The notes: generated from the sequence alone by a model not told the origin. 64,000 nucleotides of DNA from Methanobacterium sp. UBA44 (GCA_002494885.1 DACV01000009.1:62001-126000), one strand, 5' to 3'. Shown: positions 44,660 through 53,904, counted from the first letter of the stretch. Made by a program: numbers and translations.

Positions 44660-44792
44660 TGATCTGCACCATAAATCATTTGAATTTAAATTTTACTTAT
44701 ACCTGCTGAGTCCAAAGGATAGTTAAAAAAATGTTTATTAATATTTTAATAAATATTATTAATTTGAGAAAATTAATACGATGGAGGATTAC

Positions 44793-45167
44793 ATGCAAAA
44801 AAGATCTATCAGGGTAAATTAGTTAAAATAACGACAGTTTGCGCAGGGATAGATATATAGATCCTTTAAATGATATCCTTGATAGGGATTCTAAAGATTT
44901 TGGAAGATATATGTCTATTAAATACTGGATCAGTGATGAAAAGTTTCCGCAAAGCGAATTAGATGAAAAATTTGGGATGCTTATTATAATGTAGAAAAAA
45001 ACTAATGACATATTGTATTTTGAAATAAGTGAGTATTGTGGAAAGATAAAGGTAAAGGATGTAAACGTGATTTAATTGGAGAATTAGCTAATCATGTAGG
45101 TAAATATTGTAAATTGGATATTGGGTTTTCAAAAGGGCCTCAAACACATGATAGATCTTTTATTTAG
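44793..45167 (+). pseudogene. Decayed gene of unknown family
   Basis: An ATG at 44793 behind ggagga opens with MQKRSIRVN and stops. In another frame DRYIDPLNDILDRDSKDFG and SIKYWISDEKFPQSELDEKF continue to 44992. In a third, EISEYCG, then DLIGELANHVGKYCKLDIGF, reach a TAG at 45165-45167. The reading frame changes two or three times, so this is a remnant. Family not recognised. Confidence 0.55.
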
Positions 45168-45199
45168 TTTATAATCTTATTTTTAAAATTTTATTTTTT

Positions 45200-45275
45200 A
45201 ACTAACGTTCGTTCGTTAACTTTAAATAGTAGAAATGATACAAGTATTCAAGAAGCTAACGTTCGTTAGTTAAAT
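45200..45275 (+). promoter_or_regulatory. TetR promoter with paired operator-like repeats
   Basis: Two related inverted repeats flank a TATA-like tttaaata at 45220-45227: actaacgttcgttcgttaac at 45201-45220 and gctaacgttcgttagtt at 45255-45271. The second is a perfect ctaacg/cgttag palindrome around tt. Such repeats beside a tetR gene are typical operators, so the regulator probably represses its own operon. Confidence 0.7.
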
Positions 45276-45290
45276 AAGGAAGTTAAGGTT

Positions 45291-45917
45291 ATGAAAAATC
45301 AAACCACAAAAATATCCACAAAACAAAAAATATTCGATGTATCAGTCGATCTCTTTTCACAGAAGGGTTTTGATGCAGTTTCAGTCCGTGAAATTGCAAG
45401 GGAAGTTGGAATAAGGGAAAGTTCAATATACAATCATTATAAAAATAAGGAAGCTATTCTGGATGCTATAATTGACTATTTCAAGTCAGAATTAGGGAGT
45501 AGCAGCCCTCCGGAGGAAGAAATGGAAAAATTAATGGAAACGCCTGAAATGTTTTTTGAAGTAGGGGCGAAGGCATTCATTGGAAGAATGAGTGCACCTA
45601 AAATTGAAAAAATATGGAGGATTATATCAATAGAGCTCTACCACAACGAAAAGATAAGAGAATTCTTCAAAAGAGAGCTTTTAGAGGTACCATTGATTGC
45701 ATGGGAAGAAATTTTTACAAAGATGATTGAAAAAGGAGCCATTAAGCCTGTAGATCCAAAGATAATGGCCTATGAATACTTTTACTTTGCAATTTTCCTT
45801 TATTTTGAACATTTTGTCTTAAATTACGAAGAAAGCGATGAAACATTCATGGAACTGGTCTGGGATAGAATGTCAAACCATGCGGAATTCATTATAAATT
45901 CCATAAAAAAGGAATAA
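45291..45917 (+). CDS. TetR/AcrR family transcriptional regulator
   Basis: 208 residues. The N-terminal helix-turn-helix has KQKIFDVSVDLFSQKGFDAVSVREIAREVGIRESSIYNHYKNKEAILDAI (residues 12-61), the full TetR signature. The C-terminal ligand-binding domain is helical with several aromatic residues in EYFYFAIFLYFEHFVLNYEE, suggesting a hydrophobic ligand. TetR regulators are of bacterial origin. It is the first gene of a seven-gene cluster and has operator-like repeats upstream. Confidence 0.93.
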   Translation: MKNQTTKISTKQKIFDVSVDLFSQKGFDAVSVREIAREVGIRESSIYNHYKNKEAILDAIIDYFKSELGSSSPPEEEMEKLMETPEMFFEVGAKAFIGRMSAPKIEKIWRIISIELYHNEKIREFFKRELLEVPLIAWEEIFTKMIEKGAIKPVDPKIMAYEYFYFAIFLYFEHFVLNYEESDETFMELVWDRMSNHAEFIINSIKKE

Positions 45918-45928
45918 GAGGGAAGAAA

Positions 45929-47113
45929 ATGGAAACCATTACATATTCACTTAAACTCAACCAGGAAAATTCAAATAAATATTATAAACAAATAAAATCA
46001 TTTACAGATGAAGTTTTAAGGGGATTTGAAAGGTTTGGAACTTCTATAATATCTGATTTTATAACTTATCAAAAAGAAAATGATATTAATAAAATAAGAA
46101 GCTATGAAGAATACATATTTGAATTTTTAATGCTCGGAACCTTCTGGAAAATTTACAGTAAAAAAGCATCATGTCTGGATGAAAATCCTCGTAAAATACT
46201 GGAAGGTTTAGTAGATGAACGAAATTGTAACGCATCTGCAAAAGAAACCATAGATTTAATACGCGGCGTGTTAATGAAACCATTTTTACTATCTGAAAAT
46301 GATAATACACCAGATTTAACTATAGAAAACTTTCAAAAACTCCTGAAATACCTTAAATCAACTGGAGACTTCAATCAGGAACTAAAACGCTTAGAGGTAT
46401 GGAAAACTTTTTTTGAAACAAAAAATCCTGAAAATATTTCCAATTACATTGAAAACGCGTTTTTATTTGCAAATTGGTTTGAAAACAGAAGTAAAAATGC
46501 TCTTGGTCAATATACAGCTAATATAAATAAATTTCTAGCTGAAAAACATCAGGAACATTTTTGGAAAGAAGATGTGATTTTCTGCGGTAGAAAAGAGGTA
46601 GAATACCATTTAAACATGGTTGGAGCAGAAATCATGAACAGATCATTCCGCAATGATTTCAGGGAAAGACCAATAAAAACATTGCTTTTACCGGGTTGTA
46701 TGAGGAGATCTCAAGAATTTTGCAAAGCAGAGGAAACAGATCTTGGTTTAAGATGCACAAAATGTTTAAAAAACTGTAACGTCCATGAACTAACAGATAT
46801 AGGACACAAATTTGGATTTGAAGTCTATATTATTTCTCATGAATCATCAGCCTTCTCAAAAAGCTCTAAAAAAGATAGAAATGAGCTGGGAATCATTGGG
46901 GTGGCATGTATCTCAAATTTAATTGCAGGAGGATGGAAATCAGATTCTCTGGGAATTCCAGCTCAATGTGTGCTTTTAGATTCTGCAAGCTGCAAAAGTC
47001 ACTGGCATGATAAAGGAATTCCAACAAATATTAACCTTAATCAGCTTTTGAAACTTTTAGGCATTAATAATGAAAAATCAAACTTATTAAAACCAGTTCC
47101 AGCATCCTGTTAA
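45929..47113 (+). CDS. DUF116 family protein
   Basis: 394 residues. The first 230 are helical and charged with no motif I can name. The C-terminal DUF116 domain begins LLLPGCMRRSQEFCKAEETDLG and includes CTKCLKNCNV and IGVACISNLIAGGWKSDSLGIPAQCVLLDSASC; the many cysteines suggest an iron-sulfur or zinc centre. DUF116 has no proven activity known to me. It follows the TetR gene by 11 bp. Confidence 0.85.
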   Translation: METITYSLKLNQENSNKYYKQIKSFTDEVLRGFERFGTSIISDFITYQKENDINKIRSYEEYIFEFLMLGTFWKIYSKKASCLDENPRKILEGLVDERNCNASAKETIDLIRGVLMKPFLLSENDNTPDLTIENFQKLLKYLKSTGDFNQELKRLEVWKTFFETKNPENISNYIENAFLFANWFENRSKNALGQYTANINKFLAEKHQEHFWKEDVIFCGRKEVEYHLNMVGAEIMNRSFRNDFRERPIKTLLLPGCMRRSQEFCKAEETDLGLRCTKCLKNCNVHELTDIGHKFGFEVYIISHESSAFSKSSKKDRNELGIIGVACISNLIAGGWKSDSLGIPAQCVLLDSASCKSHWHDKGIPTNINLNQLLKLLGINNEKSNLLKPVPASC

Positions 47114-47168
47114 TAGCGAATTTATAACATTTAAGAATCTTTAAAAATAGAAATAAGAAGAGATAATT

Positions 47169-48401
47169 ATGAAAAATAATCCTAAGGTACTTTTATTGGG
47201 CTATAATGGTGCCAATAATACTGGTTCTGAAGCAAGATTACTTACAATAATAGAGGATGTAAGATCAATTTTAGGGCCTGAAACCATTATCACAGTTCCT
47301 ACATTAAATGAAGATAATTTAAGGCGCTATCTTAAAGAAGATGAATTTTTAAAGATTGCTCCAATTGCATCAATCTTCTTTCTGGACATAAGAAGATTGG
47401 TTAAAGACCATGATGTTCTTATTTTAGTGGAAGGAAGCTGTTACATGGATACATGGACTTCAGCACTTCTATGGGCTTTTTTATGGGGTACCAGATGTGC
47501 ATATAATTTTAAAAAGCCAAGTTTAGCCTATGCAGTAGATGTAGGGCATTTATCATCTTTCAACAGATGGCTGGTTAAGAGAGAATCCAGTAAAACTGAT
47601 TTAATTATAACAAGAACTGAATTAGCAGCCCAGGAACTCAAAAAAATTGGAGTTACTGCTCCAATTGATGTAACCGCAGATTGTGCATTTACATTTAAAA
47701 CAGAAGAAAAAGATGAAAATATCTTAAAAAAAAGCTGGAAAGGCTCAAATTCAGGGGTTATAGGTTTAGCAGCAGTTGATTTTAAATTATGGCCTGTAGT
47801 TATGCGCCTATGGGGCAAAAAGGAGAACATATATAAATGGCCGTATTATTTTTCTCGTTCAAAGGATAGAATCAAAGGAAGTGAAGAGCTGGCAAATAAT
47901 TGGGCTATAGAAGCTGATAGGATCATTGAAAAGTACAATAAAAGGGTAGCATTGATCTGTATGGAAGAGGTGGACGAACCACTGGCTAAAAGCATAAGAG
48001 AAAAAATGAAAAATCCTGAAATGGCCAGAATATATTCATCTAGAAACTATAATGCATCTGAAATGACAAACATTCTTAGAAGTCTTGAACTTCTTGTTAC
48101 TTCCCGTTATCACGCTGGAGTTTTATCCCTTGAAGCTCAAATTCCTCAAATAGCTATTGGACACGATACTCGACTTAAAGGTTTTTATGGAGAACTGAGA
48201 TTGGAAAATTACCTGATAGACTATAAATCATCTGAAATCTGGGATAAATTAAGTGAAAAAGTTGATGAATTAATTGAAAATCCTGAAATACAGAAAAATC
48301 TATTGAAACAGGGATTCATTGAGCATTTAAATCGTGCGAAAGAGAATCCTGAAATATTGAGAAATTTTCTCCAAGAAAATGGTTGGAAAGTGAGAGAATG
48401 A
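47169..48401 (+). CDS. Polysaccharide pyruvyl transferase family protein
   Basis: 410 residues, CsaB/WcaK-like, GT-B-type fold. The N-terminal motif GYNGANNTGSEARLLTIIED near 11-30 and the C-terminal ELLVTSRYHAGVLSLEAQIPQIAIGHD near 308-334 are the family hallmarks. Known members add pyruvate ketals to surface sugars, but related enzymes have other transferase roles. No membrane segment. Its stop overlaps the start of the next gene (atga), so translation is coupled. Confidence 0.87.
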   Translation: MKNNPKVLLLGYNGANNTGSEARLLTIIEDVRSILGPETIITVPTLNEDNLRRYLKEDEFLKIAPIASIFFLDIRRLVKDHDVLILVEGSCYMDTWTSALLWAFLWGTRCAYNFKKPSLAYAVDVGHLSSFNRWLVKRESSKTDLIITRTELAAQELKKIGVTAPIDVTADCAFTFKTEEKDENILKKSWKGSNSGVIGLAAVDFKLWPVVMRLWGKKENIYKWPYYFSRSKDRIKGSEELANNWAIEADRIIEKYNKRVALICMEEVDEPLAKSIREKMKNPEMARIYSSRNYNASEMTNILRSLELLVTSRYHAGVLSLEAQIPQIAIGHDTRLKGFYGELRLENYLIDYKSSEIWDKLSEKVDELIENPEIQKNLLKQGFIEHLNRAKENPEILRNFLQENGWKVRE

Positions 48402-51226
48402 AGAGTACTATACTCCTAACTGGTGCTAATGGTTTTTTAGGCACACAAATTGCCCTAAAAATTATTGAACAATCTGGTCACGAAATTATAGCATTGGTAA
48501 GGGGTAAAAACAAAAAAGATGCTGTAAATAGGTTATGTAAGGCCTGGTGGGAATTTCCTGAAATTTTAAAAGAATTAAATAACAGAATTCAGGTAGTAAA
48601 TGGGGATATTACCCGAAATAGCCTTGGAATGGAAGAAAATGAGTATGAAAAGCTCTTTAAAAAAATTAATCATATAATTCACACTGCTGCAGACTGGAAA
48701 CTCACATCTTCCCTTGAAGAACTCGAGAAAGTTAATGTTCAGGGAACTCAAAATATGCTGAAATTAGCCAGATTAGCACATGAAGACCATATATTAAGCC
48801 GGTTCTCCTATATATCAACAGCTTATGTGGCTGGAGGGAAAAAGGGCACTGTTTCTGAAGATTCACTAACAGATAAGTATGGATTTTTAAGTGACTATGA
48901 AAAAACCAAGTTTGAAAGCGAAGTTGAAGTAAAAAAATCTGGATTTAATGTATCTATTTTCCGTCCAAGCATGATTGTAGGAGACTCATCTAACGGCTAC
49001 ATTAAAACGTTTAACACGGTTTATGTACTACTCAGACTGTATTTAAATGGTAAACTACCACTAATTCCGGTTTCAAAGTCTATGAAAATTAATTTGGTGC
49101 CTGTAGATTATGTTGCAGATTCTGTGGTTAAGCTAACATTTGATAAAAGAGCTGCTGATAAAACATTTCATTTAACAGCCCCTAAAGAGTTGTTACCTAC
49201 GGTAAAAGAACTTATTCAATTTGTGAGGAATTGGAGTCGGAAGAATATCCATGTTAAACTCAATGATCCAATTTACATGCCTTTGAATGCTTCAATCCTC
49301 CAAAAATTTTATTTTTGGGGTTCCAAAATCGAAGATTTTGTCAATATTGAAAAAATTGTATCAAAGGGCCACTTATTTGGAAAAGAGACATCCAGATTAC
49401 TTGAAACTATGGATACACTTTATCCTTACTTCCATGAAGATAGAGATTACAGTAGAGATAACACTGATGAATTATTAGGTCCTTATCCTCATAAATGGCA
49501 GGATTTAATGCCTAAAATCCTTGAATTTGCGGTCTATTATGGATTTTTTCACAGATCTGATCGTACAGTACAAGAACAAACTTTATTCAGGCTTAAAAGT
49601 AGCAGTAAACCTGTCACTTATTTTGACGTGGTAAATGGAGAATTTAGAAGACGAAGCTCAACTGATGTTTACGATGATATCATTGCAGCTACGAAATCTC
49701 TTAAAAGTTTAGGAGTCAACAAAGGGGATAGAATAGCAATCGTGGGATTTAACAGTACCCGATATTTGACTATAGACATTTCAGTTGGTTTGATTGGGGG
49801 AGTAAGTGTTCCTCTTTATTATACCAGTCCATTAAGTGAAATTAGAGAAATATTAAAGGATAGCAAAGCTAATGTGATTTTTGCAGGAACTCCAGCTTTA
49901 GTAAAAGAATTAAAAGAGCTTGAATTAAAAATTCCTGTGATTTCGTTCTGTCAGGGAGAAATTGATCATCCTTCTCACATAATATCATGGAATAAATTCC
50001 TTAAAATGGGAAAAAATGAAAAATATGTAACCTATGTACCTGTAAATTTTAAGGATGTAGCCACCATCCGCTATACCTCTGGAACGACAGGAAAACCAAG
50101 AGGAGTAGTTTTCAATCATGGAAATCTACGCTGGATGGCTGAATTTATTGCTTCAATACCTCCGTGGAAAGATCGAATCAATGAATTATCCTATCTTTCA
50201 TTCTTACCTATGAATCATGTAGTAGAAGGTATTATGGGGACCTATTCGCCATATTATACCCCCGCACCTTTAAAATTATACTTTTTAGAAAATTTTGGAG
50301 ATCTTAGGGAAGTTCTTCCAAAAATAAGGCCAAAAATTTTCTTTTCAGTGCCTCGATTATATGAAAAAGTCTGGTGTAATGTTCTAGAGTCAAGTGTAGG
50401 TAGATTTTATGTTAATTCCAGTGGAATTTTAAAGAAAATCATTGGGAAACTACTAAAAAGACAGATTCTAAAAAAAACAGGTCTTGATAGATGCGCTCAG
50501 TTAATAGTTGGTTCTGCACCAATAAGTGATGATCTTCTTAATTCTTACCATGAAATGGGTATTGAAGTTTATAATGCTTACGGATTAACAGAAGCGCCGC
50601 TTATTACAATTAATAGGGTAGGGAGAAATAGAATAGGCACAGTTGGAGAACCACTTCCTGATACTGAAATCTGTATTGATCAGGATGGAGAAATACTGGT
50701 AAAAGGCCCTCAAGTGACATCAGGATATTTTAATAAAGAATCAGATTCCCTTTTTAAAGAAGGGTGGCTTATTACTGGTGACTTTGGTTATTTAACCCCT
50801 GAGGGCAGTTTGGTAATTACTGGGCGTAAAAAGGAAGTGATTGTTAATTCATATGGGAAAACAATAAGCCCTCTTAAAATTGAAGGATTATTAAAAAATA
50901 TTCCGGGAATAGAGGAGGCAATGTTAATTGGGGATGGAAAACCTTACTGCAGCGCTTTGTTATGGGTGGAAGAAACAGAATTAGATTTGAATAATGTTGA
51001 TAATTCTATTAAAAGAATAAATGAAAAACTTTCCAGACCAGAACAAGTTAAGGCATGGGTTGTTTTAAAAAATAATCTTTTAATAGGCCGGGATTTAACT
51101 GCAAATCTAAAACTTAAAAGATCAGAGATTATCAAACACTATAATAATGTAATTAAATTCATCTATAATTCTGCTCCTACTCCTAAATCTACTAGCATGC
51201 TATATTATGGTCGTATTGAGGTATAA
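48398..51226 (+). CDS. Fused thioester-reductase-like SDR and acyl-adenylate ligase
   Basis: About 942 residues. The N-terminal half (1-300) is an NAD(P)-dependent reductase of the NAD_binding_4 type: LLTGANGFLGTQIALKI near 5-21, YISTAYVAGG and the catalytic YEKTK-like site SDYEKTKFESE. From about 380 an AMP-binding ligase follows: TIRYTSGTTGKPRGVVFNHG near 555-574, YGLTEAP, TGDFGYLTPEG, TGRKKEVIVNSYGK and the C-terminal catalytic Lys region. No carrier-protein domain lies between or after. A role in activating and reducing a carboxylic acid is inferred. Two hairpin repeats (49300-49318, 49324-49340) lie inside the frame at the domain junction. Confidence 0.88.
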   Translation: MKSTILLTGANGFLGTQIALKIIEQSGHEIIALVRGKNKKDAVNRLCKAWWEFPEILKELNNRIQVVNGDITRNSLGMEENEYEKLFKKINHIIHTAADWKLTSSLEELEKVNVQGTQNMLKLARLAHEDHILSRFSYISTAYVAGGKKGTVSEDSLTDKYGFLSDYEKTKFESEVEVKKSGFNVSIFRPSMIVGDSSNGYIKTFNTVYVLLRLYLNGKLPLIPVSKSMKINLVPVDYVADSVVKLTFDKRAADKTFHLTAPKELLPTVKELIQFVRNWSRKNIHVKLNDPIYMPLNASILQKFYFWGSKIEDFVNIEKIVSKGHLFGKETSRLLETMDTLYPYFHEDRDYSRDNTDELLGPYPHKWQDLMPKILEFAVYYGFFHRSDRTVQEQTLFRLKSSSKPVTYFDVVNGEFRRRSSTDVYDDIIAATKSLKSLGVNKGDRIAIVGFNSTRYLTIDISVGLIGGVSVPLYYTSPLSEIREILKDSKANVIFAGTPALVKELKELELKIPVISFCQGEIDHPSHIISWNKFLKMGKNEKYVTYVPVNFKDVATIRYTSGTTGKPRGVVFNHGNLRWMAEFIASIPPWKDRINELSYLSFLPMNHVVEGIMGTYSPYYTPAPLKLYFLENFGDLREVLPKIRPKIFFSVPRLYEKVWCNVLESSVGRFYVNSSGILKKIIGKLLKRQILKKTGLDRCAQLIVGSAPISDDLLNSYHEMGIEVYNAYGLTEAPLITINRVGRNRIGTVGEPLPDTEICIDQDGEILVKGPQVTSGYFNKESDSLFKEGWLITGDFGYLTPEGSLVITGRKKEVIVNSYGKTISPLKIEGLLKNIPGIEEAMLIGDGKPYCSALLWVEETELDLNNVDNSIKRINEKLSRPEQVKAWVVLKNNLLIGRDLTANLKLKRSEIIKHYNNVIKFIYNSAPTPKSTSMLYYGRIEV
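49300..49340. repeat. Two short hairpins inside a coding gene
   Basis: 49300-49318 has an 8-bp stem ccaaaaat with loop ttt; 49324-49340 has a 7-bp stem caaaatc with loop gaa. They encode about 14 residues (QKFYFWGSKIEDFV) in frame at the junction of the reductase and ligase domains. Same design as the intergenic arrays. Confidence 0.6.
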
Positions 51227-51228
51227 TC

Positions 51229-51834
51229 ATGAGTATAAGGCTAAGAATAGCATCATTATGGCTTCCAGATTTTATTTTAAAGAAGAATCTTGATATTGTG
51301 GCCAAAAATACAATTGAAGGGCTTGATAATGTCTTAAAGGAATATGCATCAGAAAAATTGGAAGAAATAATCAGTAAAGATGAAGTTTTAAAGGGTAAAA
51401 TAGAAGAAAGAAGATCTATAATGGCTAATGCACACAATAGGCGAGTTAAAACGCTAATTAGAGAGTTAGGATATGGGGATGCTATTGAATTTGGAAGAAG
51501 GGCTATGTTTAAGGTTGGTTATCAATTAGGTAAAGATGCTCGTCGAAGACTTGGTATTGGAAACAGTTTCCAGGATCTTGAATCTGCAGCTAAAATAATG
51601 TATAAAATATTGGGAATTGAATTTAAAATAGAGAATAAGGATGGAAATATAATTATGGTTGTAAATAGATGTGCTTTATCTAAATATTATTCTCCAGAAG
51701 CATGCATGGTTTTAAGTGCTGCAGATGAGGGTGTAGTCCGGGGTCTAAATGAAAAAATGAGCATTAGATTTAAAGAAAGGATTACTGAAGGAGCATCTGA
51801 ATGTAGGGCATGTATAAATGAGGTGAAATCATGA
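51229..51834 (+). CDS. L-2-amino-thiazoline-4-carboxylate hydrolase-like protein
   Basis: 201 residues, helix-rich N-terminal part (ILKKNLDIVAKNTIEGLDNVLKEYASEK) and a C-terminal alpha/beta part with NRCALSKYYSPEACMVLSAADEGVVRGLNEKM, resembling the ATC hydrolase family. The cysteines in NRC, EACMV and ECRACIN are notable. Family members are known mainly by homology; substrate here unknown. It begins 2 bp after the fusion gene and overlaps the oxidoreductase by 4 bp. Confidence 0.65.
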   Translation: MSIRLRIASLWLPDFILKKNLDIVAKNTIEGLDNVLKEYASEKLEEIISKDEVLKGKIEERRSIMANAHNRRVKTLIRELGYGDAIEFGRRAMFKVGYQLGKDARRRLGIGNSFQDLESAAKIMYKILGIEFKIENKDGNIIMVVNRCALSKYYSPEACMVLSAADEGVVRGLNEKMSIRFKERITEGASECRACINEVKS

Positions 51835-53108
51835 GAGCAATAGTTGTAGGAACAGGGGCTGGGGGAGCAACCGCTGCACGTGAATTAGCATCTAATGGGT
51901 TTGAAGTCATAATATTAGAGGCAGGAAAGCCATTTAAACCATTCAGAAGGCTTTTACCATTGGTGGAACCATCACGGCGAATTGGCCTTTTAATGGATGA
52001 AAGAATTATCACCCGACTATTTCCTCCAATGGATACTACCCGTTCAGCTAATGATCTGGTGCTTATGAGAGGTATAACAACTGGAGGATCTACCGTACTT
52101 TCATGCGGCAATATGGTGCGAGCTGAACATGGATTAAAAGAAATAGGGCTGGATCTTACACCTGAATTTGATGAAATTGAAAGGAATATTGGTATAACTG
52201 AATTTCCAAGGAGAAGATGGCGTCCAACAACAAAAAAAATGTTTGAGGCTGCAGAGCAGTTAGGATTAGGGCCAAAAGCCACTCCAAAAGCAGTAAACAG
52301 TTCTAAATGTATATCTTGCGGATTATGCGAAACTGGATGCTCAACCGGTGCAAGATGGGATTCCAGGGCGTTTTTAGATGATGCAGTTCATGCAGGGGCA
52401 GTACTTCATACATCTTCACCAGTTGAAAAGGTTTTAATAGAAAATGGTGAAGTAAAAGGAGTCGTTATTAAATCAAGGACTATTAAAGCAGATATTGTAA
52501 TTTTAGCTGCAGGAGGGATAGGAACTGCACAAATATTAAAAGCATCTGGATTACCGGCTAAAGATAATTTGTGGGCAGATATAGTTCTTACGTTAGGCGG
52601 AGTTCTTAAAGGAGCAAATCAGCTTAAAGAACCACCAATGGTGTGGTATACAAAACATGAAGATTATATTCTTTCACCTTATCTTGATATTTTATCTCAC
52701 TGGTTCCATAAACCATGGAGAAACGTTTCTATAGAAGATCGGGTTGGTTTGATGGTAAAGCTTGCAGATATAGAGGAAGGATCAGTTTTTGCAAATGGAA
52801 AGGTGCAAAAATCTATTAAAGATGAAGATCATATCCGTCTGGAAAAAGCCATTGGAGAAGCTAAAAAAATCATGGAATTAGCAGGTGTTTCAGGTCCATA
52901 CATTAAGGGAATGCATAATGGTGGCCATTTGGGAGGTACAGTCCCACTTAAAGCTGAAGATGTGGATTCAATGAAGCCTTCATGGTTGCCAGAAGGATTA
53001 TGGGTTGCTGATCTCTCTTTAGCCCCTCGTTCACAGGGTTTACCAACAATCCTTCTTACTGCTGCGCTTGCACTCAAAGTATCCCGAAAAATAACAGAAA
53101 AAATATAG
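51831..53108 (+). CDS. GMC-type FAD-dependent oxidoreductase with CxxCxxxxC motif
   Basis: 425 residues. FAD-binding VVGTGAGGATAARELASNGFEVIILEAG at 4-31, with FAD site MRGITTGGSTVLSCGNMVR near 80. A cysteine motif CISCGLCETGCSTGARW near 160-176, like those in GMC oxidoreductases that carry iron-sulfur-like insertions. The C-terminal end HNGGHLGGTVPL and LPTILLTAALALKVS match the substrate/FAD lid. Likely oxidises or reduces a hydroxy compound or alkene; substrate unknown. Confidence 0.83.
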   Translation: MRAIVVGTGAGGATAARELASNGFEVIILEAGKPFKPFRRLLPLVEPSRRIGLLMDERIITRLFPPMDTTRSANDLVLMRGITTGGSTVLSCGNMVRAEHGLKEIGLDLTPEFDEIERNIGITEFPRRRWRPTTKKMFEAAEQLGLGPKATPKAVNSSKCISCGLCETGCSTGARWDSRAFLDDAVHAGAVLHTSSPVEKVLIENGEVKGVVIKSRTIKADIVILAAGGIGTAQILKASGLPAKDNLWADIVLTLGGVLKGANQLKEPPMVWYTKHEDYILSPYLDILSHWFHKPWRNVSIEDRVGLMVKLADIEEGSVFANGKVQKSIKDEDHIRLEKAIGEAKKIMELAGVSGPYIKGMHNGGHLGGTVPLKAEDVDSMKPSWLPEGLWVADLSLAPRSQGLPTILLTAALALKVSRKITEKI

Positions 53109-53139
53109 ATGTACTTGATAAATTGATTTAGGAGATAAA

Positions 53140-53904
53140 ATGAAGATTCTTGCAATAATGGGAACTCCCAGAAAAAGAGGAAACACTTACAAAGTTACCA
53201 GAAAAGTTGAAGAGAACATGAAACAACTATGCAATGTTGAATTTGAATATTTATTTTTAAAAGATGTAGATTTAAAAATGTGCAGTGGATGCTTTAATTG
53301 CGTCAGTAAAGATAAAGAATTGTGTCCATTAAAAGATGACAAAGCAAAAATTGAAAATAAAATGATGGAAGCAGATGGGATAATATTTGCCACTCCAGTA
53401 TACTGTGAAAATGTTAGCGGACTTATGAAGAACTTTATTGATAGATTTGCATATGTTTTCCATCGTCCACAATTTTTTGATCAAAAGGCCATGATTTTAG
53501 CTACCAGTGCAGGGGGAGGACTGAAAGATACTCTTGATTATCTTAAAAAGCTCCAGATATGGGGATTTGGAACTCCAATTGAACTTAGCGTTATAATGCC
53601 CCCCTGGCCACGATCTGATGCCCTTCAAAAAAAGAATAAAAAAAGTATAGTTAAAGCTTCAGAAGAGTTTTACAGAAAACTTCATGAAGAAAGGCAACCT
53701 CCAAATTTCATGCAATATATGCACTTTAAATTCATTAAAGAAACTTCTAAATTGGGTTACCTTCCAGCAGATCTTGAATTTTACAAAGATAAAGATGAAT
53801 ATTTTTATGATACTAAAATAAGTCTTTCAAAGAAAATTTTTGCTCCAATTATCATGAAATTTGCATTTTTCATAATGAAGGATATTGGGCCAAAAGAAAA
53901 TTAG
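53140..53904 (+). CDS. Flavodoxin-fold NAD(P)H-dependent reductase
   Basis: 254 residues of the NADPH-dependent FMN reductase family (iron-sulfur flavoprotein type). FMN-binding loop GTPRKRGNTYKVTRKVEENM near 7-26, CSGCFNCVSKDKELCPLKDD near 48-67 (cluster-like cysteines) and TPVYCENVSGLMKNFIDRFAYVFHRP. It lies 31 bp after the oxidoreductase and is the last gene in the cluster. May supply electrons to the other redox enzyme. Confidence 0.85.
   Translation: MKILAIMGTPRKRGNTYKVTRKVEENMKQLCNVEFEYLFLKDVDLKMCSGCFNCVSKDKELCPLKDDKAKIENKMMEADGIIFATPVYCENVSGLMKNFIDRFAYVFHRPQFFDQKAMILATSAGGGLKDTLDYLKKLQIWGFGTPIELSVIMPPWPRSDALQKKNKKSIVKASEEFYRKLHEERQPPNFMQYMHFKFIKETSKLGYLPADLEFYKDKDEYFYDTKISLSKKIFAPIIMKFAFFIMKDIGPKEN

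Noticed and set aside
44823..45011. Minus-strand open frame of 62 residues
   Set aside because: It is opposite the decayed plus-strand gene at 44793 and lacks protein-like composition.
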